Notes under the pieces: generated by a model
The model's database searches: none
What the model saw: the letters and a program-made list of their open reading frames with translations, nothing else
What the model was told of the DNA's origin: nothing
Source: Terrabacter sp. 28
Lineage (GTDB): Bacteria; Actinomycetota; Actinomycetes; Actinomycetales; Dermatophilaceae
Assembly: GCA_000955875.1 (NCBI GenBank)
Contig: JYOE01000020.1
Coordinates: forward strand, 62,001 to 126,000
Direction: 5' to 3'
DNA length: 64,000 bases
Part shown: positions 49,876 through 57,638 of the stretch, piece by piece
Numbering within the stretch: the first letter of the stretch is position 1
Layout: every line of letters begins with the position of its first letter
Position numbers and translations under genes: made by a program

Positions 49876-50646
49876 ATGGCACCCCCCGCACCCTCCAAGA
49901 AGCCGTCCCTGCGGGTCGAGCGCGCCCTGCAGCGTTCCGGCCACCGGCTCCTCGCCGGCATGGACGAGGTGGGCCGCGGCGCGCTGGCCGGTCCCGTCAG
50001 CGTCGGCGTCGTCGTCATCGACGAGACGGTGCGGTCGGCCCCCGTGGGCGTCAAGGACTCGAAGCTGCTCACCGAGAAGGCGCGGCACGGTCTGGTGCCG
50101 CGCATCCGGCGCTGGGCGGTGGCCCACGGCGTCGGGCACGCGAGCAACGACGAGATCGACGAGATCGGCATCATGGCCGCACTCCGGCTCGCCGGGCTGC
50201 GCGCCCTCGACGGGCTGGGCGTCGTTCCCGACCTCGTCATCCTCGACGGCAACCACGACTGGCTCACGGCGCCCACCGAGGTCGGCCTGCTCGCCTTCGC
50301 CGACGACGCCGGCCCGGCCACGCCACCCGTCACCACGATGGTCAAGGCCGACATGAAGTGCTCGTCGGTCGCGGCCGCGAGCGTGCTCGCGAAGGTGGAG
50401 CGCGACACCCTCATGGTCGCGCTGGGCGAGCAGCACGCGGCATACGGCTGGGGGCTCAACAAGGGCTACTCCGCCCCCGAGCACCTCGAGGCCCTCGCGC
50501 GTCTCGGGCCCTGCGATCTGCACCGGCGGTCGTGGCGCCTGCCCGGCGTCTACGCCGAGACGCCGGTCGAGGTGTTGAATGAGGTCACGGAGACGTTCGC
50601 TCCGGTGGCCATCACGGCAGAGCAGACAGGGACGGCGATCAGGTGA
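49876..50646 (+). CDS. rnhB: Ribonuclease HII
   Basis: 256-residue RNase H-fold enzyme that cuts RNA in RNA-DNA hybrids and at single ribonucleotides. LLAGMDEVGRGALAGPVSVG holds the first catalytic Asp-Glu pair; VKDSKLLTEKAR, ILDGNHDWL and VKADMKCSSVAAASVLAKVERD hold the remaining acidic residues. ATG chosen; upstream in-frame codons are unconserved. The rnhB stop overlaps the DUF2469 start. Confidence 0.95.
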   Translation: MAPPAPSKKPSLRVERALQRSGHRLLAGMDEVGRGALAGPVSVGVVVIDETVRSAPVGVKDSKLLTEKARHGLVPRIRRWAVAHGVGHASNDEIDEIGIMAALRLAGLRALDGLGVVPDLVILDGNHDWLTAPTEVGLLAFADDAGPATPPVTTMVKADMKCSSVAAASVLAKVERDTLMVALGEQHAAYGWGLNKGYSAPEHLEALARLGPCDLHRRSWRLPGVYAETPVEVLNEVTETFAPVAITAEQTGTAIR

Positions 50647-50963
50647 GTTCGGAAGATCTCGAGAAGTACGAGACCGAGATGGAGCTCCAGCTCTACAAGG
50701 AGTACCGCGACGTCGTCGGCCTCTTCACCCACGTCGTCGAGACCGAGCGCCGGTTCTACCTCGCGAACTCCGTCGACGTGAAGGTGCGCAGCGACGGCGG
50801 CGAGGTCTTCTTCGACGTCACGATGGCCGACGCCTGGGTCTGGGACATCTACCGGCCGGCGCGTTTCGTCAAGAACGTGCGCGTCGTGACGTTCAAGGAC
50901 GTCAACGTCGAGGAGCTGCCCAAGCCGGACATCAAGCTGCCCGAGAACGGCGACTTCACCTGA
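50643..50963 (+). CDS. DUF2469 family protein
   Basis: 106 residues. SSEDLEKYETEMELQLYKEYRDVVGLFTHVVETERRFYLAN and VTMADAWVWDIYRPARFVKNVRVVTFKDVNVEEL are the highly conserved actinobacterial DUF2469 core. Function unknown, but position after rnhB is invariant in the phylum. GTG overlaps the rnhB stop (GTGA). Confidence 0.93.
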   Translation: MSSEDLEKYETEMELQLYKEYRDVVGLFTHVVETERRFYLANSVDVKVRSDGGEVFFDVTMADAWVWDIYRPARFVKNVRVVTFKDVNVEELPKPDIKLPENGDFT

Positions 50964-51076
50964 TCCTGCGCTGATCGGCGCGACTTCGTCCACACCCCCT
51001 CGCCGACCACGTATGCCGTCCACAGCCTCTCGCTGACCCCTGTCGTGCCCGACGGGGTGCCGGGAGGGTGGCCGGT

Positions 51077-51442
51077 ATGGACCTCTCCACCCGCGCCCTC
51101 GGCGACTACGGCGAACGCCTCGCCTGCCGCTACCTGCTCGCCCACGGCCTGACCGTCCTCGACCGCAACTGGCGGTGCGTCCGGGGCGAGATCGACGTCG
51201 TCGCCCGCGAGGGCCGCGACCTCGTCGTGTGTGAGGTGAAGACGCGCACGACCGAGGCGTTCGGCGCGCCGTTCGAGGCCGTGACCTGGCGCAAGCAACG
51301 ACGGCTGCGCCGCCTTGCCGGTCTCTGGCGCGACGAGCACGCCGAGACCGTGCGCGGGCTCGACCTGCGCATCGACGTCATCTCGATCCTGCGGCCGCCC
51401 GCGGGGGCGGCGCGGCTGCAGCACCTGCGCGGGGTGTGCTGA
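51077..51442 (+). CDS. yraN: UPF0102 family protein YraN
   Basis: 121-residue endonuclease-like (Holliday-junction-resolvase fold) protein. LGDYGERLACRYLLAHGLTVLDRNWR, GEIDVVAREG and LVVCEVKTRT carry the acidic E...D...ExK motif. Role unproven. GGGAGG nine bases before ATG; GTG 51068 is in frame. Its stop overlaps the comM start, and yraN-comM-dprA is a standing actinobacterial string. Confidence 0.93.
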   Translation: MDLSTRALGDYGERLACRYLLAHGLTVLDRNWRCVRGEIDVVAREGRDLVVCEVKTRTTEAFGAPFEAVTWRKQRRLRRLAGLWRDEHAETVRGLDLRIDVISILRPPAGAARLQHLRGVC

Positions 51443-53004
51443 TGGGCGTGGGTCTGGGGCGCACCCGATCCGTCGGGCTGCGGGGCGTCACCGGGTTCGT
51501 CGTCGACGTCGAGGCGCACGTCACCACCGGCCTGCCCGGCTTCGCGATCAGCGGCCTCGGCGACTCGGCGGTCAAGCAGTCCTCCGACCGCATCAAGGCG
51601 GCCGCCGCGCTGATCGAGAAGATGGCCGTGAGCCAGCGCCGCGTCACCGTCAACCTGTCGCCGGCGGGGGAGCGCAAGGTCGGCACCGGTTTCGACCTCG
51701 GCATCTTCGTGGCCGTGGCGGCCGCGATGGACCTGCTGCCCGCCCGGGTGGTGCGCGACGTCGTCCACATCGGGGAGGTGGGGCTCGACGGCACGGTTCG
51801 CCCGGTCCCCGGCGTGCTGCCGCTCGTCCATGCTGCCGCGCTCGCCGGCGTTCGGCACGTCGTCGTCCCGGTCGCCAACGCGGGCGAGGCGCGGCTCGTG
51901 TCAGGCGTGCGGGTGCATCCCGTGGCCGAGGTCACCGAGCTGGTGCGGCGCTACGGCTGCCTCGCGAAAGGTGTTGCGGTGCAAGAGGTCCCGGTGCCTT
52001 CGGTCGCGGCGCCGGAGCCTGAGCCGGTGCGCGACCTCATCGAGGTCGTCGGCCAGGCCGAGGCCAAGCTGGCCCTCGAGATCGCCGCTGCGGGCGGCCA
52101 CCACCTGCTCCTCGCCGGTCCACCGGGGGCCGGCAAGACGATGCTGGCCGAGCGGCTGCCCGGGCTGCTGCCGTCGCTCGACGAGAGTGAGTCGATGGAG
52201 GTCACCGCGATCCACTCCGTGCTCGGGGCTCTCGGCTCCGGCCACGACGCCCGCCTCATCACCCACCCGCCCTTCGTGGCACCGCACCACGGCGCCTCCC
52301 AGGCCGCCGTCATCGGCGGCGGCAGCGGCCGCATCCGACCGGGAGCCATCACGCAGGCGCACCGGGGAGTCCTCTTCCTCGACGAGACGCCTGAGTTCGA
52401 CAAGAGCGTGCTCCAGTCGCTGCGCACGCCGCTCGAGCGCGGCCTCGTGTCGATCGCGAGAGCCCACGACTCGGTCGTCTTCCCGGCGCGGTTCCAGCTC
52501 GTGCTCGCCGCCAACCCGTGCCCCTGCGGCAAGGCGTGGGGCAAGGGACTCGACTGCACGTGCACCCCGCTCATGCGGCGCGCGTACTTCGGCAAGCTCA
52601 GCGGACCGCTCCTCGACCGCGTCGACCTGCAGGTGCACGTCCAGCCACCGGGTCTCTCGATGGCAGGTGGCACGCCGGGCGAGCCGTCCGCGGTGGTCGC
52701 CGCGCGGGTCGCCGCGGCTCGCGCCGCGCAGGGTGACCGATGGCGCACCGTGCTCGAGCGCAGCCGCGGTGTCAACGCCGACGTTCCTGGCTCCGAGCTC
52801 CGGTCGCGACCGTGGCTCCTCCCCGCAGCGGCCACGGTGACGCTCGACCGGCTGCTCGACACCGGAGCGCTCAGCCTGCGCGGCTACGACCGCACCCTCC
52901 GGTGCGCCTGGACGATCGGCGACCTCATGGGCCGGCAGTGCCCCGGCCGCGAAGAGGTCGACGTCGCGCTGTCGCTGCGACACCGTTCGGAGGCCGCAGC
53001 ATGA
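51442..53004 (+). CDS. comM: Mg chelatase-like AAA+ ATPase ComM (YifB)
   Basis: 520-residue hexameric helicase that promotes branch migration of incoming DNA during natural transformation. N-terminal LonC-like segment (VDVEAHVTTGLPGFAISGLGD, VNLSPAGERKVG); Walker A LAGPPGAGKTM at about 228; Walker B VLFLDETPEF (Thr where Leu is common); zinc-like CPCGKAWGKGLDCTC; Mg-chelatase C domain. ATG overlaps the yraN stop. dprA, 27 bases downstream, also acts in DNA uptake. Confidence 0.95.
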   Translation: MGVGLGRTRSVGLRGVTGFVVDVEAHVTTGLPGFAISGLGDSAVKQSSDRIKAAAALIEKMAVSQRRVTVNLSPAGERKVGTGFDLGIFVAVAAAMDLLPARVVRDVVHIGEVGLDGTVRPVPGVLPLVHAAALAGVRHVVVPVANAGEARLVSGVRVHPVAEVTELVRRYGCLAKGVAVQEVPVPSVAAPEPEPVRDLIEVVGQAEAKLALEIAAAGGHHLLLAGPPGAGKTMLAERLPGLLPSLDESESMEVTAIHSVLGALGSGHDARLITHPPFVAPHHGASQAAVIGGGSGRIRPGAITQAHRGVLFLDETPEFDKSVLQSLRTPLERGLVSIARAHDSVVFPARFQLVLAANPCPCGKAWGKGLDCTCTPLMRRAYFGKLSGPLLDRVDLQVHVQPPGLSMAGGTPGEPSAVVAARVAAARAAQGDRWRTVLERSRGVNADVPGSELRSRPWLLPAAATVTLDRLLDTGALSLRGYDRTLRCAWTIGDLMGRQCPGREEVDVALSLRHRSEAAA

Positions 53005-53031
53005 GGGCGCGTCGAGCGACCGAGGTGTGCC

Positions 53032-54135
53032 ATGGAGCCTGACCGGTGCGCCCGTGCGGCGCTGTCGCGGGTCGTCGAGCCCGCCGACGGCGAGGTCCAC
53101 AAGCTCGTCACCGAGCACGGCGCCGTCGAGGCGTTCGAGCAGGTGCGCTCAGGCGTGGGCACGCTCGCGAGATTCCGCGCAAGGCTCGCGGTGCTCGACA
53201 CCGAGCGAGACCTCGACATCGCCGCGAAGGTGGGGGCGCGTCTCGTGGTGCCGGGTGACCCGGAGTGGCCCGAGCGTCTCGACACGATCCCGGTGCCGCC
53301 GTGGTGCCTGTGGGTCCGGGGCCGGCTCGACCTCGCCGAGACGGTGGAGCGGTCCGTGGCGGTCGTGGGGTCGCGCACGGCCACGACGTACGGCGAGCAG
53401 CTCGCCACCGAGCTGTCCGCGGGGCTCGCCCGCCGGGGCTGGACCGTCGTCAGCGGCGCAGCCTTCGGCATCGACGGTGCCGCCCACCGCGGGGCGCTCG
53501 CCGTCGACGGCGCAACTGTCGCGGTGCTCGCCGGCGGGGTTGACCGGCCCTACCCTTCCGGCCACGCCGCTCTCATCTCGCGGATCGCCGCCGACGGCCT
53601 CGTCATCGCGGAGGTGGCCCCCGGCTCGGCTCCGATGAAGTCGAGGTTCCTGGCCCGCAACCGGCTGATCGCCGGGCTGACCCGCGGCACCATCGTCGTC
53701 GAGGCCGACCTCCGGTCCGGGTCGCGCAACACGGTCACCCACGCCGTCGCGGCCTGCCGGCCCGTGGGGGCCGTCCCGGGCCCGGTCACCTCGATGATGT
53801 CGGCGGGCTGCCACGAGGAGCTGCGCAACGGCCGGGCGGTCCTCGTCACGTCGGTCGACGAGGTGATCGACCTCGTCGGTGACCTGGGTGACGATGCGGT
53901 CGAGCCGGGCCGCGGCCCGGTCCGCCCCGGCGACGACCTCCCACCGGTCGACGCGGCGGTGCTCGAGGCGGTGCCGTTCCGCTCGGCCGTCCCGCTCGAC
54001 GACATCGTGCGGTCGGCCGCCCACGCCACCCTCACGGTGCGTGCGGCACTCGGCCGCCTCGAGCAGCTCGGGCTGGTCACCGAGTCAGCGGGCACCTGGC
54101 GCAAGCGCCCGCAACGCACACCCCGAGCCGGCTGA
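53032..54135 (+). CDS. dprA: DNA processing protein DprA
   Basis: 367-residue Rossmann-fold loader of RecA onto transforming single-stranded DNA. N-terminal helical region, VAVVGSRTATTYGEQLATEL (phosphate-loop start), GAAFGIDGAAHRGAL, LAGGVDRPYPSGHAAL, SRFLARNRLIAGLTRGTIVVEAD, GAVPGPVTSMMSAGCHEELRNGRAVLV, and a C-terminal winged helix (about 300-360). ATG with GAGGT five to six bases upstream. Confidence 0.95.
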   Translation: MEPDRCARAALSRVVEPADGEVHKLVTEHGAVEAFEQVRSGVGTLARFRARLAVLDTERDLDIAAKVGARLVVPGDPEWPERLDTIPVPPWCLWVRGRLDLAETVERSVAVVGSRTATTYGEQLATELSAGLARRGWTVVSGAAFGIDGAAHRGALAVDGATVAVLAGGVDRPYPSGHAALISRIAADGLVIAEVAPGSAPMKSRFLARNRLIAGLTRGTIVVEADLRSGSRNTVTHAVAACRPVGAVPGPVTSMMSAGCHEELRNGRAVLVTSVDEVIDLVGDLGDDAVEPGRGPVRPGDDLPPVDAAVLEAVPFRSAVPLDDIVRSAAHATLTVRAALGRLEQLGLVTESAGTWRKRPQRTPRAG

Positions 54136-54145
54136 CGCACACCCT

Positions 54146-54260
54146 CGATCGAAGAACACTCCGGCCCCAGATCGGGACGGAGCGTTCTCTCGATCGACGG
54201 ACTCCGTGATCGAGAAAGCGATCCGTCCGATTGGCGGATCCGGACGGATCGCCTTCTCGA
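54146..54260. repeat. Two long hairpins in the dprA-xerC gap
   Basis: Hairpin 1: CGATCGAAGAACACTCCG (54146-54163) and CGGAGCGTTCTCTCGATCG (54178-54196), about 16 pairs. Hairpin 2: TCGAGAAAGCGATCCGTCCG (54210-54229) and CGGACGGATCGCCTTCTCGA (54241-54260), 19 of 20 pairs. Both start with an ATCGA-(A/G)-GAA motif and end in a CTCCG- or TCCG-type arm, so they may be diverged copies of one element. A third GATCGAGAGGGTCCG segment (from 54277) resembles a single arm. Confidence 0.75.
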
Positions 54261-54361
54261 CGAGGCGTTCGCAGAGATCGAGAGGGTCCGCCGGGAGGGG
54301 GCTGCCGGGGTGGCATGGGCCTGTCGGGATCTCGTCGCTTGCCTTGGGCGCTGGCTTTTGT

Positions 54362-54367
54362 CATGGT
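54362..54367 (+). promoter_or_regulatory. Possible -10 box, xerC
   Basis: CATGGT six bases before GTG 54374; weaker than the TANNNT boxes elsewhere. Confidence 0.3.
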
Positions 54368-54373
54368 GCGGGA

Positions 54374-55324
54374 GTGACGGATGTGGCGGACGGCGAGACC
54401 GGCGCCGGGCCTGACGTGCTCGAGCGCCATTCGGAGCTGTTGCACGCCTACTCGCGACACCTCGGCGCCGAACGCGGTCGCTCCGTCCACACGCGCCGCG
54501 CCTACCTCGGCGACGTGCGCCACCTGCTCACCTTCGCGGCCGAGCGGGGCATCGACGAGGTCGCGGACCTGCGCATCGGCGACCTGCGTTCCTGGCTGGG
54601 AGTGCAGGCCGACGCGGGAGCGGCCCGGGCCACCATCGCCCGGCGCGCGGCCTCGGCTCGCACCTTCCTCAGGTGGGCGGAGCACACCGGCCGCATCCCG
54701 AGCGACCCGTCCCTGCGGCTCGTCGCTCCGAAGCGGCGCGCCTCGCTGCCCGGCGTGCTCCGGCAGACCGAGGCCACCGAGCTGCTCGACCTCGCCGCGA
54801 CCCGGGCCGACGACGACGACCCCATTCACGTGCGTGACCGTGCCGTGCTCGAGCTGCTCTACGCCAGCGGCATCCGGGTCGGCGAGCTCGCAGCGCTCGA
54901 CATCGACGACCTCGACCTGTCGCAGGGTGTCGTGCGCGTGATGGGCAAGGGCGCGAAGGAGCGCATCGTCCCCTTCGGCGCGCCGGCCGGCCGTGCGATC
55001 GAGGCGTGGCTCGCGGTCCGCTCGAAGCTGGTCGGCGAGCACTCTGGCCCGGCGCTCTTCCTGGGTCGGCGGGGTCGTCGCGTCGACGCTCGTCAGGTGC
55101 GTGCCGCGGTGCACGAGCTGCTCTCGCACCTGCCCGACGCGCCCGATCTCGGGCCTCACGGCCTGCGCCACAGCGCCGCGACCCACCTCCTCGAGGGCGG
55201 GGCCGACCTGCGCATGGTCCAGGAGATCCTCGGCCACGCGAGCCTCGCCACGACCCAGATCTACACCCACGTCTCGGTCGACCGGCTGAGGCGCAGCTAC
55301 GAGCAGGCCCACCCGCGCGCCTGA
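54374..55324 (+). CDS. xerC: Tyrosine recombinase XerC
   Basis: 316-residue site-specific recombinase resolving chromosome dimers at dif with XerD. N-terminal SAM-like DNA-binding region (HLGAERGRSVHTRRAYLGDVRHLL); catalytic core with Arg in YASGIRVGELAALDI, HxxR in HGLRHSAATHLLEGG, LGHASLATTQIYTHV with the second His region and nucleophile Tyr. Actinobacterial XerC commonly sits just upstream of rpsB-tsf, as here. Mutually convergent with the M23 gene. Confidence 0.93.
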   Translation: MTDVADGETGAGPDVLERHSELLHAYSRHLGAERGRSVHTRRAYLGDVRHLLTFAAERGIDEVADLRIGDLRSWLGVQADAGAARATIARRAASARTFLRWAEHTGRIPSDPSLRLVAPKRRASLPGVLRQTEATELLDLAATRADDDDPIHVRDRAVLELLYASGIRVGELAALDIDDLDLSQGVVRVMGKGAKERIVPFGAPAGRAIEAWLAVRSKLVGEHSGPALFLGRRGRRVDARQVRAAVHELLSHLPDAPDLGPHGLRHSAATHLLEGGADLRMVQEILGHASLATTQIYTHVSVDRLRRSYEQAHPRA

Positions 55325-55383
55325 GCCGTCGCGCCGGCGCCCTGGTGGTCGGTGCGACGGTACCGGCACGCGGACCGACGGTC

Positions 55384-55401
55384 GTCCGCGAGTAGGCGGA
55401 C
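55384..55401. terminator. Possible terminator between xerC and the M23 gene
   Basis: GTCCGC and GCGGAC form a perfect 6-base stem around GAGTAG in the 104-base convergent gap. Confidence 0.35.
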
Positions 55402-55428
55402 GCGCGGGCCGCGCCGTCGCGGGAGGTG

Positions 55429-56064
55429 TCAGAGCGGCAGGAGGACGACCCGCGCCCGCCCCACGAAGGCGAGCGGGTCGAGGTAGGTCTCGCCGCGGCG
55501 GACGCCCCAGTGCAGGCACACGTCAGGTGCGCAGTGGCCCGGCGTCGAGGTGACGACGCCGACGACCTGGCCGCGTGCCACGCGCGCGCCGACGGCGACG
55601 GCGCCGTCCACCGGCTCGAACGTGCTCCGCAGTCCTCCGTCGTGCGCGACGACGAGCACGCCGCGACCCGCGAGCGACCCGGCGAAGGTCACGGTGCCGG
55701 CGGCAGGCGCGTGGACCGACTGCCCCGACACCGCTGCCAGGTCGACTCCTCGATGGCCCGGCAACCACGGCTGGTCGGGCGGGTCGAACCGGCGCTCCAC
55801 CGACGGCGTCGGCTCGAGCGGCCAGGCCCAGCGAGAGGCAGCCAGGGGAGCGGTCGGCGACGCTGCGGTCGCAGCCGAACGCGCGAGCTGCCCGCCCACC
55901 AAGGCCGGCACCGCTGTTGCCCTCGCCGTGATGACCCTGGTCGCTGCCGCCGCTCGAGGCGTGGCCGCCGTCACCTCAGCCGTGCTGGAAGCGGTGACGG
56001 TCGTGGTGGCCGTCACCGAGGCCGCAGCGACCACGGCCGTGAGCAGGAGCGAGCCGGTCGTCAT
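55429..56064 (-). CDS. M23 family metallopeptidase, secreted
   Basis: 211 residues. N-terminal signal peptide (GSLLLTAVVAAASVTATTTVTA), Ala/Thr linker, then a lysostaphin-fold domain: PWLPGHRGVDLAA (zinc His and Asp), HAPAAGTVTFAGSL, and CLHWGVRRGETYLDPL with the zinc His. The position often occupied by a second His (HLH) is Cys here, as I recall for many actinobacterial members. It probably cuts peptidoglycan cross-links. ATG; upstream not clearly a ribosome-binding site. Confidence 0.88.
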   Translation of the reverse strand: MTTGSLLLTAVVAAASVTATTTVTASSTAEVTAATPRAAAATRVITARATAVPALVGGQLARSAATAASPTAPLAASRWAWPLEPTPSVERRFDPPDQPWLPGHRGVDLAAVSGQSVHAPAAGTVTFAGSLAGRGVLVVAHDGGLRSTFEPVDGAVAVGARVARGQVVGVVTSTPGHCAPDVCLHWGVRRGETYLDPLAFVGRARVVLLPL

Positions 56065-56183
56065 GAACCCATGCTGCGGTCCGCAGGCGTCACCGCTGCC
56101 GTGGCACCCCACCGTTGTGGACGAGCCCCGCCTTCGGCGAGGGGCTGTGGACATCGGCGCCCGAGCAGCTGCCGGACGTCCGC

Positions 56184-57347
56184 TCAGGACCTCCCGGCAG
56201 CGGCCAGCCGGCGACTCGCCTCGAGCAGCACGTCGTCCTTCTTGCAGAAGGCGAACCTGATGAGCGTGCGAGCCGCGTCCTGGTCGTCGTGGAAGACCGA
56301 CACCGGGACACCGACCACGCCGGCGATCTCGGGCAGGCGCCGCGCGAACTCGAGCCCGTCGACGGCGCCCAGGGGCGCGGCGTCCGCGATGACGAAGTAG
56401 GTGCCGGCTGGGCGGGAGACCTCGAGTCCGGATGCCTCCAGCGCCGAGCACAGCAGGTCGCGCTTGGCCTGGAGCGAGTCGCGCAGGCCGGCATACACGG
56501 TGTCGCCGAGTCCGAGGGCCAACGCCACGGCAGGCTGGAACGGCCCGGACGCGACGTAGGTGAGGAACTGCTTGACGGTGCGTGCAGCAGCGACGGCTTC
56601 GGCCGGGCCCGAGAGCCAGCCGACCTTCCAGCCGGTCGCCGAGAAGGTCTTGCCCGCCGAGGAGATGGTGATGGTGCGGTCGAACATGCCGGGCAGCGTG
56701 GCGACCGGCACGTGCTCCGCGTCGTCGAAGACGAGGTGCTCGTAGACCTCGTCGGTGACCACCCAGGCGTCGTGCTGTCGCGCCAGCGCCGCGACGAGCT
56801 CGAGCTCGTCGCGCGTGAAGACCTTGCCGGTCGGGTTGTGCGGCGTGTTGAGCAGCACGAGCCGCGTGCGCGACGAGAAGGCTGCCCGCAGCGACGCCTC
56901 GTCGACGGAGAAGTCGGGGAACCGGAGCACGGACGTACGGCGGGTGGCGCCGGCCAGGGCGATCGTCGCGGCATACGAGTCGTAGTAGGGCTCGAAGGTG
57001 ACCACCTCGTCGCCCGGCTCGCACAGCGCCAGCACGACCGCGGCGATCGCCTCGGTGGCTCCGGCGGTCACGAGCACCTGCGACGCAGGGTCGAGCGCGA
57101 GGCCGTAGAAGCGCTGCTGGTGGGCGGCGATCGCGGCGAGCAGCTCGGGGACGCCGGGGCCGGGCGGGTACTGGTTGCGCCCACCGTCGATCGCGGCCTT
57201 CGCGGCCGCGAGCATCTCGGCCGGCCCGTCGGTGTCGGGGAAGCCCTGGCCGAGGTTGATGCTGCCCGTCTGCGCCGCGAGCGCGGACATCTCGGCGAAG
57301 ATCGTCGTCCCGAAGGGCTGCATGCGTTGGATGAGCGGCGATGCCAT
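56184..57347 (-). CDS. PLP-dependent aminotransferase (class I/II)
   Basis: 387-residue aspartate-aminotransferase-fold enzyme. INLGQGFPDTDGP, GATEAIAAVVLAL, VTFEPYYDSYAATI, LLNTPHNPTGKVF, VVTDEVYEHLVFD, and the lysine in SSAGKTFSATGWKVGWLSGP. Length and motifs fit the YbdL/DapC-like group, so methionine or N-succinyl-diaminopimelate transamination are candidates; undecided. ATG six bases after TACTCT. Confidence 0.92.
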   Translation of the reverse strand: MASPLIQRMQPFGTTIFAEMSALAAQTGSINLGQGFPDTDGPAEMLAAAKAAIDGGRNQYPPGPGVPELLAAIAAHQQRFYGLALDPASQVLVTAGATEAIAAVVLALCEPGDEVVTFEPYYDSYAATIALAGATRRTSVLRFPDFSVDEASLRAAFSSRTRLVLLNTPHNPTGKVFTRDELELVAALARQHDAWVVTDEVYEHLVFDDAEHVPVATLPGMFDRTITISSAGKTFSATGWKVGWLSGPAEAVAAARTVKQFLTYVASGPFQPAVALALGLGDTVYAGLRDSLQAKRDLLCSALEASGLEVSRPAGTYFVIADAAPLGAVDGLEFARRLPEIAGVVGVPVSVFHDDQDAARTLIRFAFCKKDDVLLEASRRLAAAGRS

Positions 57348-57353
57348 GGCCCG

Positions 57354-57359
57354 AGAGTA
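57354..57359 (-). promoter_or_regulatory. Leaderless-type -10 box, aminotransferase
   Basis: TACTCT on the minus strand, six bases before ATG 57347. Confidence 0.6.
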
Positions 57360-57400
57360 GCCACGCGCGGGGGAGCGCGTCGGCGGGCGGTGGCGCGACA

Positions 57401-57435
57401 CGAGAGCCCCCGCCCGGAAGGGGCGGGGGCTCTCG
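57401..57435. terminator. Perfect 15-base stem hairpin
   Basis: CGAGAGCCCCCGCCC and GGGCGGGGGCTCTCG pair perfectly around GGAAG. It lies between the membrane-protein gene and the aminotransferase, both on the minus strand, and is probably the terminator of the former's transcript, though over 200 bases past its stop. No U-run follows. Confidence 0.7.
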
Positions 57436-57638
57436 TGGGTTCGCGAGGTGCTGTGGAGGGGGCCGTGCCGCGAACCAGCAGCACCCACCCGGTCAGGGGT
57501 CTCGGTGGGGGCTGCACCCCCACCATCGTGGGTCCTGCCGAAGTGTTACAGCTTGTCCGCAATTGGGTATGCGAGCTCGTCCCCGCCCCCACTGGGCCCT
57601 GCTTGCGTATGCCGTCCGGCGGGCTCGGCTGCCCGCGC
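57436..57638. other. Gap between DUF6541-like gene and terminator
   Basis: No gene seen. It holds a second hairpin, GGTGGGGG-CTGCA-CCCCCACC (57504-57524), a locally AT-rich patch (AAGTGTTACAGC...), and an octamer copy (57607-57614). Confidence 0.6.

Noticed and set aside
57436..57638. Short gene or small RNA in the gap before the DUF6541-like gene
   Set aside because: Possible frames are short, lack ribosome-binding sites and have no codon pattern. Only hairpins and an octamer are visible.
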